Source of the DNA: a virus
IMG/VR virus record: IMGVR_UViG_3300044799_000328
Location: 1-51,653 of that record
Direction: 5' to 3' (one strand)
Length of the DNA stretch: 51,653 nt
In this document: positions 42,195 to 49,190 of the stretch, in pieces
How positions within the stretch are numbered: position 1 is the stretch's first letter
Layout: each line of letters starts with the position of its first letter
The notes under the pieces: model-generated
Databases searched by the model: none
Told to the model about the DNA's origin: nothing
The model's input: only the letters and a program-made list of their open reading frames with translations
Made by a program: the position numbers and the translations under genes

Positions 42195-42536
42195 CTAAAT
42201 TCCAACTTCGCCCTCGGACTCTGGAACTCGACCTCCGAACTGTTGTGATGCTTGCAATAGATCTATTTTGTGTTGAATGTACCATAAGGCTTTTCGGAGA
42301 TCGTCGAGGGGTTTTCCTTTGTGACCAGCTCTGGCAATATATTTCACCGCATTCCCAAGACAAAAATCCAGATCCCAATCATCAATCGCCACAATCGTTT
42401 CAATCTTCCCGTGGTTATAGTGATCCGGATGGTTGATTATCTCCTTATGAATACGACAAGGGGTTCCGCCATTATATTCCTCTACACATCTTTCGCATAC
42501 AGGAGTAGTTCCCCCCGTTCCCATTTCGTCAATCAT
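42195..42536 (-). CDS. DUF3310 protein
   Basis: 113 residues, ATG 42536 after GAGGATGATAT, overlapping the upstream TGA. An N-terminal Cys pair (CERC) precedes the DUF3310 core: NHPDHYNHGKIETIVAIDDW, then GNAVKYIARAGHKGKPLDDL and RKALWYIQHKID. This family, common in phages, has a conserved helical nucleotide-kinase-associated domain of unknown role. Confidence 0.85.
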   Translation of the reverse strand: MIDEMGTGGTTPVCERCVEEYNGGTPCRIHKEIINHPDHYNHGKIETIVAIDDWDLDFCLGNAVKYIARAGHKGKPLDDLRKALWYIQHKIDLLQASQQFGGRVPESEGEVGI

Positions 42537-42829
42537 ATATCATCCTCAATCGTTTTGAGCATCATCTCAGCCTTTGCCGCCTTAACCTGCCAGTACAACT
42601 TAAGTTCCTTTAAGTGTTCAACCTCAGCGCTGAGGCGGTCGTTTTCGAGACAAAGTCGATGAACCTCCACAAGCAGACGACTGACCTCGGCCTGATAAGA
42701 ATTTATGATATGCTTCGTTGTCCTTTCGATCTCAAATTCACTTGGATTTGGAGGAAATCTGAGGTCAACCTTGGGAAAAACGGGATCCCCCGAAGATACG
42801 ATAACGTTTTTGAGGTCCGAAATATCCAT
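42533..42829 (-). CDS. Coiled-coil protein
   Basis: 98 residues, ATG 42829 with SD GGAGAAGTAAG. The C-terminal two-thirds form a heptad pattern (AEVSRLLVEVHRL, NDRLSAEVEHLKELKL), a long coiled coil. Function unknown. Confidence 0.6.
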   Translation of the reverse strand: MDISDLKNVIVSSGDPVFPKVDLRFPPNPSEFEIERTTKHIINSYQAEVSRLLVEVHRLCLENDRLSAEVEHLKELKLYWQVKAAKAEMMLKTIEDDI

Positions 42830-42830
42830 C

Positions 42831-43058
42831 TTACTTCTCCGTCATCTTAATGAATATCTTAGCCAAAATCCACGAAAGTCCGGCAAACGATAAGACCAAG
42901 ACCATAACCGTGATTGCGGCCATAAACGGAAGCCACAATGGAGTGAGTACCCACCACCAAGACCAATTAATGTATCGGGTCAGTTTCAGGCCGATAAATA
43001 GGATTGTAAGAAGACCGCAAAAACCGATACCATCTTTAGACGTACTTACCTTGGTCAT
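42831..43058 (-). CDS. Two-span membrane protein
   Basis: 75 residues from ATG 43058 (SD GGAGG, 6 bases away; a TTG six bases earlier is less likely). IGFCGLLTILFIGLKLT then WSWWWVLTPLWLPF and MAAITVMVLVLSFAGLSW are hydrophobic. The GLLTILFI.LKL.....WSWWWVL.PLW pattern recurs in many small phage membrane proteins of unknown function. Confidence 0.7.
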   Translation of the reverse strand: MTKVSTSKDGIGFCGLLTILFIGLKLTRYINWSWWWVLTPLWLPFMAAITVMVLVLSFAGLSWILAKIFIKMTEK

Positions 43059-43260
43059 TTTCAACCTCCAAACATGAACTTAACCGCTTTGTACGGTAAA
43101 ATCTATCTTTAATATTTACCTCTAGCATTTCGCTAAACAAAGAACAGCTAAATTCTCTTTTACCGGCGCGACCTCCACGATACTGTCGGAAATGACAAAT
43201 ACCGTCGTTGTCTCCACAGACCCTAGCCCCCGCCTTTATTTTCAACACTATCGTAATCAT
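43036..43260 (-). CDS. Cys-containing 74-residue protein
   Basis: ATG 43260, overlapping both neighbours (38 and 23 bases), with a weak SD. GARVCGDNDGICHFRQYR and EFSCSLFSEMLEV show the Cys-x-x-Cys and C.LF....L pattern of small phage proteins. Coding is supported by this pattern despite the overlaps. Confidence 0.5.
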   Translation of the reverse strand: MITIVLKIKAGARVCGDNDGICHFRQYRGGRAGKREFSCSLFSEMLEVNIKDRFYRTKRLSSCLEVENDQGKYV

Positions 43261-43564
43261 CTTCGTTCTCTGCCCTCACATCAGACGGCAAACAGACCAG
43301 GATATCTCTGTAAACCGCATAGGAAACTAGCCAGACCTCAAAATACGCAATTGGTTTGTACCCGAATCCCTCTTCGGGCCCATTATAGATTATGAACCCG
43401 TTCGACTTTTGTCGGTAACCCACAAATATTCCTGGGGTGGTAACCGGCATTTCGTGGCGCTCCCAACTTTTCAAACGCACACGATGTCCACAATTGTCAA
43501 TGTCGGGTGAAGCGTGGCGCTGAAGAAACGCCTTGACGCGAACCCGCTGTCCCAACTCAGGCAT
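43223..43564 (-). CDS. Hypothetical 113-residue protein
   Basis: ATG 43564 with SD GGAGAGAGAG; the longer frame to 43693 would cover the upstream gene. Beta-rich (GQRVRVKAFLQRHASPD, then FVGYRQKSNGFIIYNGPE). Ends in an acidic tail (ENEDDYDSVEN). No family recognised. Confidence 0.6.
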   Translation of the reverse strand: MPELGQRVRVKAFLQRHASPDIDNCGHRVRLKSWERHEMPVTTPGIFVGYRQKSNGFIIYNGPEEGFGYKPIAYFEVWLVSYAVYRDILVCLPSDVRAENEDDYDSVENKGGG

Positions 43565-43757
43565 CTCTCTCTCCGTACTTATTAAGAAGCTCGACGATTC
43601 GATCTCGAAGCTTCTGGTCCTCCCAGACGATAATCTTCTCAAAGATAATACCGTCATCGCTGCTATAGTCAATGGTATAGCCGACCATATCACCTGGAAA
43701 TACCAGCCATTCGTCTTCTTTTTCGACGCGATCTCCCGGTTTGTATTCGCCGGTCAT
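43557..43757 (-). CDS. Hypothetical 66-residue protein
   Basis: ATG 43757 with SD AAAGGAACGGT. KPGDRVEKEDEWLVFPGDMV is a small beta-barrel-like start (KOW/SH3-like pattern), followed by an acidic segment and a C-terminal helix (LRDRIVELLNKYG). It overlaps the next gene by 8 bases. Confidence 0.55.
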   Translation of the reverse strand: MTGEYKPGDRVEKEDEWLVFPGDMVGYTIDYSSDDGIIFEKIIVWEDQKLRDRIVELLNKYGERDA

Positions 43758-43766
43758 ACCGTTCCT

Positions 43767-43991
43767 TTATTTTTTGTGAACGCGCTCACAATAACCACAC
43801 TTTCCGCAGATCCAGTACATACCCTTGCCGATGTCTCGCTGCAATTGCCCCGTCGTATGCGTACCGAAGGGCAGTTTACAAGCCATAACCTTTGTGGCCA
43901 CCATCGCTTCCCCGCAACCAGGGCACTTCTTGCCCAACTGCTTTGTGCTCTTCTGTTGACTCTTCTTGGCTGTCTTGCTTACCTCTGCCAT
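43767..43991 (-). CDS. Zinc-ribbon protein, 74 residues
   Basis: ATG 43991 with SD AAGGAGAAACCGTA, overlapping the upstream stop. KKCPGCGEAMVATKVMACK and YWICGKCGYCERVHKK form a Cys4 ribbon; the N-terminus is Lys-rich. Probably nucleic-acid-binding. Confidence 0.65.
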   Translation of the reverse strand: MAEVSKTAKKSQQKSTKQLGKKCPGCGEAMVATKVMACKLPFGTHTTGQLQRDIGKGMYWICGKCGYCERVHKK

Positions 43992-44572
43992 TACGGTTTC
44001 TCCTTGTAAAGTTCCTCAAAGCGATCCATGAATCTTCTCTCCGCCTCTTTTGGTGACCAAGGTATTATACCAACTTTCCCCCAATCTTCAAACATATATT
44101 CTAATTCGGTCCACATGGCATCTTCGTGGCGCGGCATAAGTGATAAACCCTCAAGAACCGCCATGAACATATCGATCTCGTCCACCTCGGGAGGGTTTTT
44201 AGCGCTCACAACTCCAAGCATCGGCAAAACCCCGAACTTACGAAGAATCATTCCCTGAAGGCGTTCTTCCGCCTGGCGATAAAACTCAAACTCCGGATCG
44301 TGCTTCACTGGATGGGCAACGTCACACAGGTACGCTTCACTTGCATCGTGGAGCAGGCCAAAAAGAGCATGTTCCTTAAGGAGCGTGGATGTCAAAACCG
44401 AGTGCTGAGCTACTGAATAAAACTCCCGAACCGCCCCGGTAAACCGACAGATATTACTCAGATGATGCGCAATATCCACAATGTCTATATCTTGAAATCT
44501 GGGTTCAAGGGGCCAAATCTTCTTACCGGTGGAGGTGACTATCCATCCGTTTTTTTCGGCTTTCTTATTCAT
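43991..44572 (-). CDS. HD-domain phosphohydrolase (YfbR-like)
   Basis: 193 residues, ATG 44572 with SD GGAGTCCACG. HD-superfamily residues are visible: AQHSV (H57), LLHDASEAYLCDVAHPVK (H75-D76, then D84, H87) and a late Asp (EIDMF). These bind two metals in 5'-nucleotidases such as YfbR. Phage relatives dephosphorylate dNMPs and can change the nucleotide pool. Belongs to the early operon next to MazG-like and DUF3310 genes. Confidence 0.8.
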   Translation of the reverse strand: MNKKAEKNGWIVTSTGKKIWPLEPRFQDIDIVDIAHHLSNICRFTGAVREFYSVAQHSVLTSTLLKEHALFGLLHDASEAYLCDVAHPVKHDPEFEFYRQAEERLQGMILRKFGVLPMLGVVSAKNPPEVDEIDMFMAVLEGLSLMPRHEDAMWTELEYMFEDWGKVGIIPWSPKEAERRFMDRFEELYKEKP

Positions 44573-44775
44573 CGTGGACTCCGTTTAATAGAGAACTCTA
44601 TCCTAGTCTCCGGCAAATGCAAAAGAGCGTCCACCCACTCATTAAGCTTTTCACGGCACGATAAGCACACAACCGGATCGGTACAACAATCAAGCGTCTG
44701 TTTGATCATGCGACGGCACTCTTTCGCATGGTCAGTAATAAAATCCTGCTCAATATGTGATTGGTGTACGGTCAT
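44569..44775 (-). CDS. Cys-containing 68-residue protein
   Basis: ATG 44775 with SD GGGGAGAA; the longer frame to 44961 would run through the tandem repeat of the upstream gene. QTLDCCTDPVVCLSCREKLN carries four Cys. Helical. It overlaps the HD gene start by 4 bases. Confidence 0.6.
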   Translation of the reverse strand: MTVHQSHIEQDFITDHAKECRRMIKQTLDCCTDPVVCLSCREKLNEWVDALLHLPETRIEFSIKRSPR

Positions 44776-44783
44776 TTCTCCCC

Positions 44784-45140
44784 CTACTTTCCTGAAAAGA
44801 TGGTGTTGCCATCCCAGGGACAATTTGGGCACTCTCTCTCGTGCAGTTGATCGACTTGATCCATCCACTTGTCGTACTCGAACAGCGCTTTCTTCCACTC
44901 GACCCGCGCTTTGTCGTACTCGAACAGCGCTCTGTCGTACTCGAACAGCGCTTTGTTCCACTCGACCCGCGCTCTGTCGTACTCGACCGGTAACGGTCCC
45001 CTTACTTCTCGCAATAACTCCAACCGCAGCGGGATTTCGTCTTTGGGCTTTTCAGCCAAAATGTAGGCAACCCGCTCTTGAATATCGTCTGATGTCTCCA
45101 TCAAAACGTCGTGATGAACATGCCAATAAAATTTTGTCAT
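44784..45140 (-). CDS. Protein with internal tandem repeats
   Basis: 118 residues, ATG 45140 with SD GGGGAGATACC. N-terminus TKFYWHVHHDVLMETSDD; the middle consists of near-identical units (EYDRARVEWNKALFEYDRAL, then FEYDKARVEWKKALFEYD), each about 7 or 14 residues, helical. It ends ECPNCPWDGN, a possible metal site. The DNA repeats lie at 44870-44990. Confidence 0.65.
   Translation of the reverse strand: MTKFYWHVHHDVLMETSDDIQERVAYILAEKPKDEIPLRLELLREVRGPLPVEYDRARVEWNKALFEYDRALFEYDKARVEWKKALFEYDKWMDQVDQLHERECPNCPWDGNTIFSGK
44870..44990 (-). repeat. Imperfect tandem repeat inside a gene
   Basis: About three copies of a roughly 42-base unit with a 21-base sub-unit, encoding YDRARVEWNKALFE-type heptads. 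Copies differ by a few bases. Such arrays can change length by slippage. Confidence 0.65.
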
Positions 45141-45157
45141 TTTGGTATCTCCCCGAC

Positions 45158-45445
45158 TCACACAAACATTGAAAAAGAATCGGTCGGTTCATTGTAGATA
45201 ACTCCACACCGAACCAGGTTGGCTATATCCTCTTCGGTCGCCACCTTTTCCAGTTCTTCCGGTTCTACGCATAGGTAGATTTCATCGTGCTCCGCCGCTG
45301 AAACCATATCCCGAGTACCAGGTACAAGGCGATCAAGAATTGCAAATGCACACAAATCGCCGCGCTGGCTTGGCTTTTCTGTGCATTTTTCGAACTCCGC
45401 AAAATCATCCTCGTATTTTATGAATACTTCCTTTAGATTGATCAT
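45158..45445 (-). CDS. Hypothetical 95-residue acidic protein
   Basis: ATG 45445 with SD GGAGGAAAT, overlapping the upstream stop by 4 bases. It starts MINLKEVFIKYEDDFAEFEK and contains GDLCAFAILDRLVPGTRDMV and a conserved acidic middle (EHDEIYLCVEPEELEKVATE). No family recognised. Confidence 0.6.
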   Translation of the reverse strand: MINLKEVFIKYEDDFAEFEKCTEKPSQRGDLCAFAILDRLVPGTRDMVSAAEHDEIYLCVEPEELEKVATEEDIANLVRCGVIYNEPTDSFSMFV

Positions 45446-45747
45446 ATTTCCTCCAGCAACTTGCGGGCTTCCGCAAGTTCCATTGTATACTGAGGACCCT
45501 TGTATACTCCGCCATGGGCATAATAAAGGTCCCAAACACCTCTGTATTCAGGAGAGTTCTCAACTATATCCAGCTTCAAAACAAGCGCCGCCAGGGTTTT
45601 TTTAAGAGCGCTTTCGGGAACATCCTTTATATAACAAAGGACAGCGTTAATAAAACATGCCTCATCTCCTATCGTTCTCCGATCCAAGCCCGTCTTTCCA
45701 CAAGCGCCACAAACCCACATCGTTCCCAATGGAGCTTCGTATCCCAT
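45442..45747 (-). CDS. Hypothetical 101-residue protein
   Basis: ATG 45747 with SD AAAGGAATAGT, the second copy of a duplicated start region. It contains VCGACGKTGLD (one Cys pair) and a helical C-terminus (TMELAEARKLLEEI). No family recognised. Confidence 0.6.
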   Translation of the reverse strand: MGYEAPLGTMWVCGACGKTGLDRRTIGDEACFINAVLCYIKDVPESALKKTLAALVLKLDIVENSPEYRGVWDLYYAHGGVYKGPQYTMELAEARKLLEEI

Positions 45748-45764
45748 ACTATTCCTTTCCCATA

Positions 45765-45932
45765 CTATTCCTTCAGCGAATCGGCAAACTTGCGCAAGAA
45801 GTCTTCGCATGGAGGGGCCGTATCAAGCATGGCACGAAGCACCTCCGGGTTGTCAAGAGAGTACAGTCTTCGAAGCCAGAAGAGAGCCTCATGAGCAAGT
45901 ATGTACAGGTTGACATCTTTCACTTGTTTCAT
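45765..45932 (-). CDS. Hypothetical 55-residue helical protein
   Basis: Read directly from the minus strand: ATG 45932 (overlapping the upstream TGA, AAGGG 9 bases before it) to TAG 45765. It starts MKQVKDVNLYILAHEALFWL and continues RRLYSLDNPEVLRAML: an amphipathic helical protein. Overlap and SD support it. Function unknown. Confidence 0.6.
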   Translation of the reverse strand: MKQVKDVNLYILAHEALFWLRRLYSLDNPEVLRAMLDTAPPCEDFLRKFADSLKE

Positions 45933-46408
45933 TCGTTAATGCCCTTCGCCGGAGCCGGAATGTGTTCCATCGTTTCTAAAATTTTGTCTTTTCTCGTCTG
46001 CGCAATCGCAATTTCCCTGTCGATTCGTTCCATCGCAAGGATGCATTTATGATTACCTTCGTTGTCGAGATAGAGATCGTCGTGATCGCATCTCTCTCGC
46101 TTCGATGATGAACCTTTTTCCTTAATGGTAACCCACCATTGGTGCGACTGGGACCAGGCACCCAGTCCAGCATAAGAAGTAACGGTCGCAACACTCCATT
46201 TACCACAACCGAGAGTGAGCACATCGATCCTCTTGAACGGTTCTCGGTTTGGGACCGGTTCCTTATCAATCGCCTCCTTAGCTTTTGACAAGCTGAGAAC
46301 ACGACGCAGACGCCCCCGCAACTGGAACTCCCACTCGTTTGGACCCTCGATATAGGTGATCTCGACGCCTTCGTGGATTACCTTGATCTGCTCGTTGGGA
46401 TCAGACAT
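45929..46408 (-). CDS. Hypothetical 159-residue protein
   Basis: ATG 46408 with SD GAGGTTCTAGAAG. Beta-rich N-terminal part (GVEITYIEGPNEWEFQL), a cysteine/glycine-rich middle (VLTLGCGKWSVATVTSY) and a charged helical end (MERIDREIAIAQTRKDKIL). No family recognised. Confidence 0.6.
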   Translation of the reverse strand: MSDPNEQIKVIHEGVEITYIEGPNEWEFQLRGRLRRVLSLSKAKEAIDKEPVPNREPFKRIDVLTLGCGKWSVATVTSYAGLGAWSQSHQWWVTIKEKGSSSKRERCDHDDLYLDNEGNHKCILAMERIDREIAIAQTRKDKILETMEHIPAPAKGINE

Positions 46409-46766
46409 CTTCTAGAACCTCAATCGTTTGAACTTTGGGATCATTTATAAGGGGAGCGCCAGGCGCTGAAAACCCTTCCTCCTGGAGAGAGTCACGCATG
46501 AAAGAGTCGAATGCAACCAGGGAGTTGAGAAAAACATTGGAGGCAATTAGCATCTTTCTATACGGATCATAGGGGGCTTGTGAAATTTTTGTAAAAATAA
46601 ACTCGGAGACACTCTCAACATCGAGAATTCCTTCTTCGCCACCGGCTTTTCTTACCACTGCGATTAGTCTGTACCTTATCTTCATGGCCTTCTCGAAAAC
46701 CTCGACATATGAAGACAATGTATTATTCGCAACACCTTGAAGCTGTTCTCTGGTTAGTTTTTCCAT
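46401..46766 (-). CDS. Hypothetical 121-residue helical protein
   Basis: ATG 46766 (AAGG, 8 bases upstream); the longer frame to 46925 covers the upstream gene. It starts MEKLTREQLQGVANNTLSSY and is mainly helical (VFEKAMKIRYRLIAVVRKAG). No family recognised. Confidence 0.6.
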   Translation of the reverse strand: MEKLTREQLQGVANNTLSSYVEVFEKAMKIRYRLIAVVRKAGGEEGILDVESVSEFIFTKISQAPYDPYRKMLIASNVFLNSLVAFDSFMRDSLQEEGFSAPGAPLINDPKVQTIEVLEDV

Positions 46767-46768
46767 GA

Positions 46769-47185
46769 CTATGCCTTCTTTTTCTTTGGAGTCGTCAGTT
46801 TCAGCGCACAGCGCAGGGCTCTGATCATTGGTTCCGGATCGCCTGCTCGCATGAACATTGTAAAATGAGAATAAACACCCTTGGGTTGATCGCAGGGGCG
46901 ACCCAACACCTTGACGAGAGGACACTTATTACACGAATAGCCATCAAGTTCATTGTAATACTGAACACAAAGTGCGCAGGTTTCAGAACAAATGTCAAGA
47001 GAATCCGACACGCAGATCGGATCACCATAACAAATCTCCCGTTTGTCCCGCCACAATTCGTGCTTCAAAAGATTTTTAGCACGCAGACCAATCCACTTCT
47101 GAAGTGAGTGGGCAATGGCATCCTTTTCCTTAACGTCGTAGGCGTCGACGGGGTAAAACTCTTTCTTCCAGGTATCGAGACTCAT
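46769..47185 (-). CDS. Cys-rich phage protein
   Basis: 138 residues, ATG 47185 with SD AAAGGATAGAATT. HSLQKWIGLRAKNLLKH, then ICSETCALCVQYYN and CNKCPLVKVLGRPCD form a conserved Cys-rich layout that recurs in phages of several groups; Cys pairs suggest a metal site. Role unknown. Confidence 0.65.
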   Translation of the reverse strand: MSLDTWKKEFYPVDAYDVKEKDAIAHSLQKWIGLRAKNLLKHELWRDKREICYGDPICVSDSLDICSETCALCVQYYNELDGYSCNKCPLVKVLGRPCDQPKGVYSHFTMFMRAGDPEPMIRALRCALKLTTPKKKKA

Positions 47186-47200
47186 AATTCTATCCTTTCT

Positions 47201-47716
47201 TTATAGGCTATCCCAATCCACAACCGTGGAAATTTCGTTCAAACTGTCGGCAAAGTCCTGGGGCTGAAGTTTATAATTTTGCCCACAACCAACATACCGG
47301 CGCTTCAGCAATCGAGTCCGCTCTTCTTCGGTTGCCACCCTCGCCGCATCAAGGGGGAAGTGGACATTATATGCCCCGATACCGGTGAGATACATACCGA
47401 TGAAGCACTCACCCAGTTCGGGGTGAACGGTGCGCCTACTTACCTGGGCTTCTTCCCAATCATTGTAGTCTTTGCGCTTCATGTCGGTCATACCCTTGTG
47501 GGCCATCGCTTTCACCATCACGATTTTGCTTTTCATTGTTAATGTGGTAGTAATCAAACTCGGTTCTCTACCGGTACGACTAATCATTAACTGCGCCTCA
47601 AGATCCGTTAACTGCGCCTCAAGTTCCGCGATGCGCTCGGCGTGCCCTTTGCATATAGCAAGCCTGCCCCGATCTTTGGGATTCACGATGTAGATTCCTG
47701 AGTCTTGTTCGCTCAT
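47201..47716 (-). CDS. Hypothetical 171-residue protein
   Basis: ATG 47716 with SD AGGGGGAAT. A short coiled coil (AERIAELEAQLTDLEAQL) precedes a compact domain with ECFIGMYLTGIGAYNVHFPL and a C-terminal charged helix. No family recognised. First gene before the 145-base gap at 47717-47861. Confidence 0.6.
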   Translation of the reverse strand: MSEQDSGIYIVNPKDRGRLAICKGHAERIAELEAQLTDLEAQLMISRTGREPSLITTTLTMKSKIVMVKAMAHKGMTDMKRKDYNDWEEAQVSRRTVHPELGECFIGMYLTGIGAYNVHFPLDAARVATEEERTRLLKRRYVGCGQNYKLQPQDFADSLNEISTVVDWDSL

Positions 47717-47861
47717 ATTCCCCCTTCGGTCCCGGCGCCTGTAGAGCCACCGTATCTATGTCCCTCCGTCACGGTTACTCGGGAACAGCCCTGGATGCAG
47801 CGCGCCGGGCATCGCAGACGGACGAAGGTCACCCCTGATCTTGGAGCGCCTGCGAAGATCG
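47717..47861. other. GC-rich intergenic gap without a gene
   Basis: 145 bases with no SD-plus-start frame of useful length and no tRNA. It is the boundary between the more GC-rich recombination genes and the rest, and the largest gap of the right half. Confidence 0.4.
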
Positions 47862-48464
47862 TTAGAATGGAATTGCTTCCCCATTCATATAAGATGGATC
47901 ATCGAATGGATCGCCATCGTCATGCGGTTCCGCGTCGAACGGATCACCCGCGCCGAGATCGTTGCCGTTACTTGCGGTTGTCCCATTGCCTCCGGCTTCG
48001 GCTTTTTGAGCCTGATCACGGTCCTTCACGCGGATATACCCACCAATTGGGACAATCGCGGTTGCTTTGTCCGACGGCATAATAGCTGTCACGTTGGCAT
48101 AGGTCTTGCCGGCCTTTTCCTCATGCATGATCACCAGGCGGCATCGTGCCCCGACCACCTTCTCAAGATCGAATCCCGCCAATTCCTCCTTGGTGAAATC
48201 CCTTCCGCGCCATGACTTGAGATCCTTGCGCAGCGTGCTCTTCTCGTGGAGGCTGACCGTGTACCACTTGCCAATGGTAAATCTTCGTCCGTCTTCCATT
48301 AGTTCGGCAATTTCCCACAGGAATCGGCATTTGTGGACTTCCTTCTCTTTACCGTTCCAGGTCTGCTTCAAAACGCCCATGTCCACGACATCCAGACATA
48401 CAGCAGATGATAGACCGGCCGGTGCAGGATTAAAATTGCCTGCGTCCTTAGCTATAAGCGACAT
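47862..48464 (-). CDS. OB-fold-like single-strand DNA-binding protein
   Basis: 200 residues, ATG 48464 with SD AAGGAGGAAGC. It begins MSLIAKDAGNFNPAPAGLSS and has CLDVVDMGVLKQTWNGKEKE, WYTVSLHEKSTLRKDLKSWR, GRDF...GFDLEKVVGARCRLVI and an acidic C-terminal tail (DDGDPFDDPSYM). An OB-like beta core plus acidic tail is what SSB-type proteins look like; the same layout is common upstream of phage nuclease-ATPase pairs. The assignment is by pattern. Confidence 0.65.
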   Translation of the reverse strand: MSLIAKDAGNFNPAPAGLSSAVCLDVVDMGVLKQTWNGKEKEVHKCRFLWEIAELMEDGRRFTIGKWYTVSLHEKSTLRKDLKSWRGRDFTKEELAGFDLEKVVGARCRLVIMHEEKAGKTYANVTAIMPSDKATAIVPIGGYIRVKDRDQAQKAEAGGNGTTASNGNDLGAGDPFDAEPHDDGDPFDDPSYMNGEAIPF

Positions 48465-48476
48465 GCTTCCTCCTTG

Positions 48477-49190
48477 TTAGAGCCTTCGTTTAACAATTTT
48501 ATCGAGTTCATACGCAATTCGCAGGTGCATGAACATTTGCCATGCACAGTCAAGTTCAGACCAAAAATGGTGCGCGAAGTCCCCGCCCTCCTTACTGAAC
48601 CGCAACAAGTGAAGGCCGTGAATAGGCTGCTCCGGGAAGTTCTCCATCCAAAGCTGACGGTATGCCGCAAGCTGGAGCAGATGATCCATGTAAACAGCGC
48701 TGGATGTCTTCCAGTCGCCCAAACTTAGTTTGCCTTGCACGAGCATTGCATCCAGTGTACCGCCGTACATCCAGATCGCGCTGGTTAGCGGCATTTCAGT
48801 ATGTACCGGCTGAAGCTGGGTCTGCCGGCGCCACTCCAGATATGCCGCAAACCCGCTCTGAGCCTTCTCCACGATGTTCAGCGGGTATCTGCTGATGTCG
48901 GGCCGGTCCTTGCCGCGGATATCGGCCTCGATCATGGCGTGAGCCAGGGTGCCCGCCTCACATGCCTGTTCAACCCGACTGTCGGGCCCGCGCAACGGTC
49001 TACCGGCCAGGCCCTCCTGATTTGCCCACCACATCAGGGCGCCAGACTCCTTGAACCGGCCGATCACGGTTGTCGTGCCAGGAACACGGATCGGCTTGCC
49101 GTTGACCTCCGTGCTGGCAAGGATGGCATCTGCAAGTTGCGGGTTGACAATTGCGGGATCGAACATCTGTTTGTAGGGCTGTGTCGGCAT
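48477..49190 (-). CDS. PD-(D/E)XK exonuclease (RecB/Cas4-like)
   Basis: 237 residues; ATG 49190 overlaps the TGA of the ATPase gene. Motifs: GTLAHAMIEADI (H84), EMPLTSAIWMYGG (E132), GGTLDAM (D147) and SLGDWKTSSAVY (D159, K161), the metal-binding and catalytic set of this nuclease fold, followed by HLLQLAAYRQLW. Together with the ATPase and SSB-like genes it could form a single-strand annealing or end-processing module. Confidence 0.8.
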   Translation of the reverse strand: MPTQPYKQMFDPAIVNPQLADAILASTEVNGKPIRVPGTTTVIGRFKESGALMWWANQEGLAGRPLRGPDSRVEQACEAGTLAHAMIEADIRGKDRPDISRYPLNIVEKAQSGFAAYLEWRRQTQLQPVHTEMPLTSAIWMYGGTLDAMLVQGKLSLGDWKTSSAVYMDHLLQLAAYRQLWMENFPEQPIHGLHLLRFSKEGGDFAHHFWSELDCAWQMFMHLRIAYELDKIVKRRL

